From: Candidatus Brocadiaceae bacterium
Lineage (GTDB): Bacteria > Planctomycetota > Brocadiia > SM23-32
Assembly (NCBI GenBank): GCA_003567495.1
Contig: PWZK01000236.1
Location: 1-10,602 of the forward strand
DNA: 10,602 nucleotides
Direction: 5' to 3'
Part shown: positions 4,978 to 10,602 of the stretch, in pieces
How positions within the stretch are numbered: position 1 is the first letter of the stretch
Layout: every line of letters begins with the position of its first letter
Notes under the pieces: generated by a model
The model's database searches: none
Told to the model about the DNA's origin: nothing
Seen by the model: only the letters and a program-made list of their open reading frames with translations
Position numbers and translations under genes: made by a program

Positions 4978-6465
4978 ATGCCATCACCAAAAATAAAATC
5001 CGTTCCTGTTCTGATTGCGCTGGTTGTGGTCCTGTTCTTTTCGGGCCTCCGGGGTGCGTCTGCCGCATCCGGCGAGAGGAGCGTTTACCACGTCGTGCTG
5101 ACGGGCATGATTAACGAAGCGTCCGCTCAGTGGGTAAAAGACGGGATTAACCGGGCCATAGATGAAGGCGCGGATATGGTTATCCTGGAGATGGACACAC
5201 CAGGCGGGACCATTCAGGCCTCCCAGGGTCTTTCAGACTTTATATTCAGTGACCTTGATATAGAGGTCGTCGCTTACATAAACACGAAGGCTTACAGCGG
5301 CGGCACGATGGTGGCTCTTGCCTGCGATTCGATATACATGGACCGGCGCGTTGGCATGATCGGCGACGTTGCGCCGGTTACCCCCACAGGTGAGATGCTG
5401 CCGGAGAAGGTGCAGACCGTGGTGCGCGAGACCATGGCCAACTATGCCAGGCGGCGAGGCTATCCCGTGGCGCTGGTTCAGGCGATGGTTACACCCGACT
5501 ACACTGTTTACAGACTGAGAATGGAAGGAGACGAAGAGGGGGCATACCGGTTTGTCAGGGATGTGGATATGGAGCCCTGGCCAGAGGAGAAAATAGATAG
5601 CATAGTGTCACGGGAAGTGATAGTCGCCGCCGGCGAACTGCTTACGCTGGCAACGCCCGAAGCCGTAGAATATGGTCTGGCCGCCGGCGGCGTGACCAGC
5701 CGCCTGCATCTTTTCGATGAACTCGGCGTGGATGCCGGGTCGGTCGAGCGCATCTATCTGACCTGGACTCAGAGACTGCTTACTTTTCTGAACATGCTGA
5801 GTCCTCTTTTCCTTATAGGCGGCCTGATATTGATTTATATGGAGCTGAACGAGCCGGGCCTGGGTTTGCCTGGCATTCTGGGGGCCATCTGTTTCGCCAC
5901 GTTTTTTCTGGTAAAATATTCTCTTCAGTATGCGGAGCTGTTTGAAATGACGCTCTTTGCCGCCGGGATAGCTCTTCTGATGATAGAGCTGTTTGTGATC
6001 CCCGGTTTTGGTTTCGTGGGCGCAGGCGGCATATTGCTGATTTTTGTCAGTCTCGTGCTCATGCTTCAGCAGTTCAGAATGCCGACCAGCCCGACCGAAT
6101 GGAAGGCTTTTCAGTTCAACCTGCTTGAAGTTACCGGTGTTTTTCTTGCGGTGATTGTTGGATTGCTGCTGCTGGTCAGGTATATGGGGAAATTGCCCTT
6201 TCTCAGCAGAGTAATACGTACAGAGACCATGGCTAATGCCATGGCCTATTCCGGCGTTGTTTCCGATGAGGGTTCAGGCACGGCGGTGGCGAGCGGGCCG
6301 GTCGGGGATATTGGCATGACCATAACCACCCTGCATCCCTCGGGGAAAGCTGAATTCGGCGAACGGCAATGCGACGTAACCGCTGAAGGGGAATATATCG
6401 AGAAAGGGACAAAGGTGGAAGTGATAGCCGTCAGGGGCAGTCGGTTGGTGGTCAGGAGGGCTTAA
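4978..6465 (+). CDS. NfeD family membrane-bound serine protease (long form)
   Basis: This is a long NfeD protein of 495 residues: a ClpP-class protease domain facing outside the cytoplasm, a membrane block and a soluble OB-fold domain. A signal peptide spans about 1-29 (hydrophobic core from V9 to L24, ASA cleavage site). The protease domain has the MDTPGG motif (D73 to G77), the nucleophile region AYSGGT with Ser107 (usually SAGT) and a candidate Lys144 as in the Ser-Lys dyad of archaeal PH1510. Membrane segments lie near 274-290, 298-314, 321-340, 345-363 and 380-400. The C-terminal OB domain (about 412-495) ends in KGTKVEVIAVRGSRLVV. Homologues cleave or organise membrane proteins with stomatin/flotillin partners. 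The start has a good AAGGA (4966-4970) 7 nt before the ATG and follows the promoter described above. It is the first gene of the operon. Confidence 0.92.
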   Translation: MPSPKIKSVPVLIALVVVLFFSGLRGASAASGERSVYHVVLTGMINEASAQWVKDGINRAIDEGADMVILEMDTPGGTIQASQGLSDFIFSDLDIEVVAYINTKAYSGGTMVALACDSIYMDRRVGMIGDVAPVTPTGEMLPEKVQTVVRETMANYARRRGYPVALVQAMVTPDYTVYRLRMEGDEEGAYRFVRDVDMEPWPEEKIDSIVSREVIVAAGELLTLATPEAVEYGLAAGGVTSRLHLFDELGVDAGSVERIYLTWTQRLLTFLNMLSPLFLIGGLILIYMELNEPGLGLPGILGAICFATFFLVKYSLQYAELFEMTLFAAGIALLMIELFVIPGFGFVGAGGILLIFVSLVLMLQQFRMPTSPTEWKAFQFNLLEVTGVFLAVIVGLLLLVRYMGKLPFLSRVIRTETMANAMAYSGVVSDEGSGTAVASGPVGDIGMTITTLHPSGKAEFGERQCDVTAEGEYIEKGTKVEVIAVRGSRLVVRRA

Positions 6466-6516
6466 TTCCTCATTCCAGATTCCGGCTTGTCCGGTTTCAG
6501 GGGGTAATCATCTGTA

Positions 6517-6981
6517 ATGGACGCTACTGCATGGATACTTATCATATATGCGCTTGGGCTTGCATCTATGGTTGTAGAGATTTTTATCCCCGGCGCCGTA
6601 GTCGGCACGGCTGGGTTTTGTATGGTGGTGGGCAGTATAATATATGCGGCGTATTCCGGTCATTCCATACTTGCTACGGTGCTGATCGCCACTACATTGA
6701 TTTTTTTGCCCTTTTTTTTCCTGCTCTGGAAGAACGTTATCGGGCGGGTGCTTTCCGTGCCGGAAACGCTCAAAGATTTCCGTTCTTCCGCAGGCGGCTA
6801 CGAGCAGCTTCTGCAAAAGGAGGGCGTTGCGCAGAGTTCTCTTCGCCCCAGTGGCACCGCAACGATCGACGGCAAAAGATACTATGTGGTCACGCGGGGC
6901 GAGATGCTTGATAAAGGCACGAAAATAAAGGTTATTGAAGTTTCAGGGACCAGGCTGACAGTGAAGAGGGCGGGGGCTTGA
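6517..6981 (+). CDS. Short NfeD-like membrane protein
   Basis: This 154-residue short NfeD lacks the protease domain. Three hydrophobic segments (about 5-23, 27-46 and 51-72, the first two joined by VVEIFIPGAVVG, a typical NfeD turn) precede a soluble OB-fold domain from about 100 to the end. That domain contains LRPSGTATIDGKRYYVVTRGEMLDKG-type strands ending in KVIEVSGTRLTV. The same domain ends the preceding long NfeD, so the two are adjacent paralogues in that part. GGGGGT lies 11 nt before the ATG, a rather long spacing. The gap from the upstream gene is 51 nt, containing ATTCC-type near repeats. The stop codon overlaps the -35 box of a floA promoter. Confidence 0.88.
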   Translation: MDATAWILIIYALGLASMVVEIFIPGAVVGTAGFCMVVGSIIYAAYSGHSILATVLIATTLIFLPFFFLLWKNVIGRVLSVPETLKDFRSSAGGYEQLLQKEGVAQSSLRPSGTATIDGKRYYVVTRGEMLDKGTKIKVIEVSGTRLTVKRAGA

Positions 6982-7005
6982 CAAACAGTTTGATTTGTGG
7001 ATAAT
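6978..7005 (+). promoter_or_regulatory. Internal promoter for floA and the HEAT gene
   Basis: A perfect TTGACA (6978-6983) is followed 16 bp later by GATAAT (7000-7005, 5 of 6 to consensus). The -35 box overlaps the stop codon of the short nfeD. Transcription would begin near 7012, so the GTG at 6997 would not be on this transcript but the ATG at 7051 would. This supports the later floA start. Confidence 0.55.
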
Positions 7006-7050
7006 AGTAACAGGTTCGTGCAAACATACTCTCTTTTGGAGTCGGGTAAT

Positions 7051-8103
7051 ATGCTCACAGATATTTTCCTCGCCATGACGGGCCCAATGGCGCTGGTAGC
7101 CGTTGTAGGGTTGTTGGTGTTGCTTGCCTTGCTGATCTTCCTTTTCAGCTATGGTTTTCTCTATATCAGGGCTCTTCTTGCGGGTGCTTACGTGGGTGTT
7201 TTCGAGATCGTATCGATGCGCCTGATGGGTGTCAGGCCTGCTACGATTGTGAACAGCCGCATTATGGGGATAAAGGCCGGGCTTGAGCTGCAGACCCGCT
7301 TGCTCGAGGCCCATTTTCTTGCCGGCGGCGACGTGCCGAACGTGATCCGTGCGCTCGTTGCGGCGAGCAAGGCGGGCATCCCCCTGACGTTTGACATGGC
7401 ATGTGCCATCGACCTGGCCGGACGTGACGTTCTTCAGGCGGTAGGAATGTATGTCAAGCCGGCGGTGATAGAATGTCCGGATCCCAGCAAGGGGCGCTCG
7501 AAAGTGGCTGCGGTCGCCAAAGACGGCATCCAGCTCGAAGCCAAGGCGCGTGTTACGGTCAGGGCGAACGTCGAGAAACTTGTGGGCGGCGCCTGGATGG
7601 AGACCATCATAGCGCGCGTCGGCGAAGGGATAGTCACCACTATCGGCTCGTCGGAAACATATAAGTCTGTGCTCGAAAACCCCGATCTTATCTCCAGGCG
7701 CGTGCTGGATAAAGCGCTGGATGCCGAAACCGCTTTTGAAATCGTCTCGATCGATATAGCTGACGTTGACGTGGGGGAAAATATCGGCGCCAAGTTGCAG
7801 GCGGATCAGGCCGAGGCGGACAAACGCGTGGCGCAGGCACTGGCCGAGCGCAGGCGTGCTATGGCCGTGGCACGGGAGCAGGAGATGCAGGCGCTTGTGG
7901 CCGAGAACAGGGCCAAGGTCGTTCTGGCGGAAGCGGAAGTGCCCAAAGCGGTCGCTCAGGCGTTCAGAGAGGGCAATCTCGGCATTATGGATTATTATAG
8001 GCTGAAGAATATCGAGGCGGATACGGATATGCGAAGCACTATCGGTGAAAAAGGTGAAGGAGAGTCTCGCGGAAACAACACCGAATACGGGGATGAAGGT
8101 TAA
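7051..8103 (+). CDS. floA: Flotillin-like protein FloA
   Basis: FloA is the bacterial flotillin of the UPF0365/SPFH group; it sits in the membrane through an N-terminal hairpin and forms lipid-domain scaffolds. The 350-residue product has a hydrophobic segment at about 12-33, a second reentrant hydrophobic region with [15 protein letters not shown], the SPFH core ([20 protein letters not shown] ... [26 protein letters not shown]), a Glu/Ala-rich coiled coil (about 245-305) with [15 protein letters not shown], and the family C-terminus [22 protein letters not shown]. The ATG at 7051 is chosen because GGAG (7038-7041) lies 9 nt upstream and because an internal promoter sits just before; the frame is open from a GTG at 6997. 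The last ~20 residues after RSTIG are a variable charged tail. It follows nfeD genes as in Bacillus yqeZ-yqfA. Confidence 0.93.
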   Translation: MLTDIFLAMTGPMALVAVVGLLVLLALLIFLFSYGFLYIRALLAGAYVGVFEIVSMRLMGVRPATIVNSRIMGIKAGLELQTRLLEAHFLAGGDVPNVIRALVAASKAGIPLTFDMACAIDLAGRDVLQAVGMYVKPAVIECPDPSKGRSKVAAVAKDGIQLEAKARVTVRANVEKLVGGAWMETIIARVGEGIVTTIGSSETYKSVLENPDLISRRVLDKALDAETAFEIVSIDIADVDVGENIGAKLQADQAEADKRVAQALAERRRAMAVAREQEMQALVAENRAKVVLAEAEVPKAVAQAFREGNLGIMDYYRLKNIEADTDMRSTIGEKGEGESRGNNTEYGDEG

Positions 8104-8105
8104 TT

Positions 8106-10602
8106 ATGGCCGATACTCCAAGATCTCGCAGCGCCCGGCAGAAAGTGCGCGTGTGGTGTCATGAGGTGTTTGACTCCATGGCGGAGCTGGATGGAGCCGG
8201 GATGTTCGACTTTGCGGAGCAAGCTCTTCGCGATGCAGGCAGCGATGCCGTCAGGCAGACCCTGGTGGAGCTTTCAGCGGGCAGCGGAACTCCGGGCGTT
8301 ACGGCGGCCCTGATCAGGGCCGCCGTGCGCACCGGCTCCACGCAGCTTGCCAGGGCGGCCGCCGACCTGCTTATAGATATAAAAGATCCCGAAAGTGCAA
8401 AATCCATAATAAAGGAATGCCTGGAGTCCGAAGATTCCGCGGTTCGCGTGCGTGCCGTTGAGGCGCTGGAGGCCCTTGAGGATCCCGAGGTGTTCGGCTT
8501 GATGCGAAAAGCGCTTCTTTCCGGGGATGACAACGTGAGCAGAGCCGCGGTCAATTCCTTCGGACTCATCCTCGGCGGAAAATATCATCCCCTTAAATCA
8601 CATCTGCTGGACTCTTTGGCCGATACCGAAAGCGAACTTTTCACCATGGTTTCTCAAACCGATGATATCGCGCTGAAAAGAGAGTTTGCAAAGATACTTG
8701 GTTTTGCCGATTCCGATGCGGTTCTGCCGCTTCTCGAAAAGCTGGCGGAAGACCCCGATACTCAGACGCGGCGCGAGGCCGTGCTGGCGCTGGCGGCAAA
8801 CCGAAGCGCGGCGTCCATGAAAATTGCGGAAAGAAAACTCGATGATGAAGACGAGATGATCGTAACATTCGCACTGGACGCACTTGCTTCAAGAGTGGGG
8901 CGGGATTCGGAGCATATGCTTGAGTGTATTCGCAAGGTAATAAAGCATCCGAACGAAGCCGTGCGCCGTAATGCCGTTATGATGCTTAATTGGTTTCCGC
9001 ACTCCAGAATCGAAGATGTTTTGCGTGGGGCCGCTAAAGACCCTGATTTTGAAGTCCAGCGCAGCGCCCAGTCTCTTCTTCGAACCATGAAAATTGAACC
9101 TGATCCCGTTGAGCTGACGGAGAGCGAATTCGGAAGAGGTGAAGAAAACACCCTCAGAATATGGGAAGCCGGTAACGTCGGCATGGAATCCAGACAATCC
9201 GAGAGCAAAATCGCAGTCGATTCCGATACCGTTTATACCGATGCAATTGTGGCCGAACTGGAAAGGCAAGCTGGTTCCGGCGATATTGCCCGCAGGAGCC
9301 ATATTATAACTGAATTGGTCGAAATGGAGGATATCTCCGATTCTCCCATGCTGCTGAGGGCCCTCTATGACGACAGCGAGTCCATCAGGGCGCGCGCGGC
9401 GAGGGGCCTTGATTTTACGCGCGACGCCGGCCTGGCCACGCGGGTGCTGTTTGACCATCCCGACTCCCTGGTACGGCGCCGTGCCGTCGATGCGCTTGCC
9501 GAAAATCCATCGGAACGCACAAGAGGGTCCCGGGGGCGTTCAAAAGGGGTCACGACGTTTGCTTCGGAAAGAACGCAGGGCATGGAACTTTTCAGCTATT
9601 TTCTAAAGGCGCTTGACGATCCGGATGAAGGTGTCCGGCAGTCGGCCTGCTATGCGATCGGGCATTATCCCGAGTTTAATTGCCCGATCCCGGTGCGGGA
9701 AACTATGGAAAAACTGAAAGCCATGGAGTCCGACCGTAACCTGTCTTCGCTGACAAGGGATAACGCGGCGGAACTTATTGATGACATAAGCGAGGCGAAA
9801 ATCGGCGAGCCGCTCTTAAACGCTGTAAATGCTGCGCTAGCAGGACTCGAAAGCGTCAAGGAAGCGAGCTCACGCCTTTCGGAGGACAAAGAATCGGGGG
9901 AGTTTTCGCTTTCCGGTATTAAGGGTGACGCCGCGCAGGCCGGGGCCGAACTCGCCGGCGAGTGGGGAATCGAACCGGAAAGGGCATTCGAACTCGCTCA
10001 GGCGGCGGCGCAGGGCTCACCATTAAGCGAGCAGCAGGCTGCGATATATGCAGACTCAGTTGCCGAAAGTGCATCCCTGATTTTTGATGCTGTCGGCGTT
10101 GGCGCCCGTGCCCTTTCTAAACTGGGCGAGGATGGCTGGTCGGAACAGTTGAAAACCTGGCTGGAGGAACTGGAAAGTTTTTCTGCAGATATGCCTGACG
10201 CAGAAATGTCGTTTTCAAAGCGGGAGCATGAAGCTAATAGGGCGTTGATAGGGGCTATAATAAGCATCAGAATGGCGTTACAGGCGCCTGAAGGTGGCCC
10301 GCAACCGGATACGCTCGAAGATTTTACCGGCTCTGAAGACGGGTGGGTGCGTTTGAAGGCCCTTCTCGCACTGAAAGATGCCGGAATGGGTGCTGCAGAT
10401 ATGCTGCGGTCGCTGGTTGAGAGCTATAGTGAAAACCCCGAATTCGATCGCGTTACGGGCGCCGCTGCAATCGAGCTTGTGCGAGAGGGCGATGAAAAAG
10501 GATTAGAAGCACTGGCCGGCGTGCTTGAAAGGTGCAGTCTCGATCAGATGGCAGACCTTATGCACGCATTCATAGCAGCTGCACAGGAAGGCGAAGTTAG
10601 TG
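8106..10602 (+). CDS. Large HEAT-repeat protein, 3' end beyond the window
   Basis: The frame is open from the ATG at 8106 to the window edge, 832 complete codons without a stop; its C-terminus is outside. The start has GAAGG (8095-8099) 6 nt upstream, inside the end of floA, and lies 2 nt after that stop, so the two are very likely co-translated. No signal peptide or membrane segment is seen, so it is probably cytoplasmic. The chain is acidic and full of HEAT-type helix pairs with the pattern D/E-D-x-x-V-R-x-x-A-x-x-A-L, for example near residues 109-125, 217-235, 279-298, 422-437, 453-466 and 504-518. A Ser/Glu-rich linker (about 338-378) separates two blocks, and residues 470-493 are unusually basic and Gly/Ser/Thr-rich. 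From about 540 to 735 the repeat signal is weaker, then it returns. HEAT arrays bind partner proteins; no enzyme motif is seen. Confidence 0.85.
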   Translation, partial: MADTPRSRSARQKVRVWCHEVFDSMAELDGAGMFDFAEQALRDAGSDAVRQTLVELSAGSGTPGVTAALIRAAVRTGSTQLARAAADLLIDIKDPESAKSIIKECLESEDSAVRVRAVEALEALEDPEVFGLMRKALLSGDDNVSRAAVNSFGLILGGKYHPLKSHLLDSLADTESELFTMVSQTDDIALKREFAKILGFADSDAVLPLLEKLAEDPDTQTRREAVLALAANRSAASMKIAERKLDDEDEMIVTFALDALASRVGRDSEHMLECIRKVIKHPNEAVRRNAVMMLNWFPHSRIEDVLRGAAKDPDFEVQRSAQSLLRTMKIEPDPVELTESEFGRGEENTLRIWEAGNVGMESRQSESKIAVDSDTVYTDAIVAELERQAGSGDIARRSHIITELVEMEDISDSPMLLRALYDDSESIRARAARGLDFTRDAGLATRVLFDHPDSLVRRRAVDALAENPSERTRGSRGRSKGVTTFASERTQGMELFSYFLKALDDPDEGVRQSACYAIGHYPEFNCPIPVRETMEKLKAMESDRNLSSLTRDNAAELIDDISEAKIGEPLLNAVNAALAGLESVKEASSRLSEDKESGEFSLSGIKGDAAQAGAELAGEWGIEPERAFELAQAAAQGSPLSEQQAAIYADSVAESASLIFDAVGVGARALSKLGEDGWSEQLKTWLEELESFSADMPDAEMSFSKREHEANRALIGAIISIRMALQAPEGGPQPDTLEDFTGSEDGWVRLKALLALKDAGMGAADMLRSLVESYSENPEFDRVTGAAAIELVREGDEKGLEALAGVLERCSLDQMADLMHAFIAAAQEGEVS

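Noticed and set aside
6997..7050. GTG start for floA
   Set aside because: It lies at the -10 region of a good internal promoter and has no ribosome binding site; the ATG at 7051 has GGAG at the right distance.
8889..9458. 189-codon open frame on the - strand within the HEAT gene
   Set aside because: It is opposite a continuous 832-codon sense frame with repeated HEAT patterns; I see no own ribosome binding site or family motif.

Overview
The window is a compact stretch of bacterial chromosome read entirely on the + strand. It suggests a Gram-negative, PVC-like or Planctomycetota-like lineage. This is a weak inference from the lipopolysaccharide-kinase-like gene, the NfeD/FloA cluster and the many starts without a Shine-Dalgarno sequence; no rRNA or marker gene fixes the taxon. 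I see no tRNA, rRNA, CRISPR array, transposase or phage gene.

Region 1 (1-4573) is a run of five housekeeping-type genes: a YbaB/EbfC nucleoid protein, FolC, a small kinase of the lipopolysaccharide-kinase/RIO-like type, a class I mannose-6-phosphate isomerase and a glycosyltransferase related to tRNA-queuosine mannosyltransferases (DUF3524/GTDC1). The last two are structurally odd. The isomerase carries all the expected metal-site motifs, but a ~40-residue block with the QVHPDD motif lies after the VPAGxxH and EIQQ motifs instead of before them. The glycosyltransferase reads cleanly from end to end but lacks about 100-140 internal residues, joined in frame.

Region 2 (4574-4977) is a 400-bp gap without a gene. 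It holds several hairpins, some of which look like a dispersed intergenic repeat, and then a very good sigma-70-type promoter (TTGTCG-17-TATAAT) overlapped by an imperfect inverted repeat that could be an operator.

Region 3 (4978-10602) is a membrane-microdomain operon: a long NfeD with a ClpP-class serine protease domain, a short NfeD, flotillin-like FloA, and a very long HEAT-repeat ORF that starts 2 nt after the floA stop and is still open at the window edge (at least 832 codons). A second promoter (TTGACA-16-GATAAT) sits over the end of the short nfeD gene and would drive floA and the HEAT gene separately. NfeD and flotillin are known partners in membrane-domain organisation. The HEAT protein, with its own Shine-Dalgarno inside floA, is the least explained member and may be a soluble scaffold for them.
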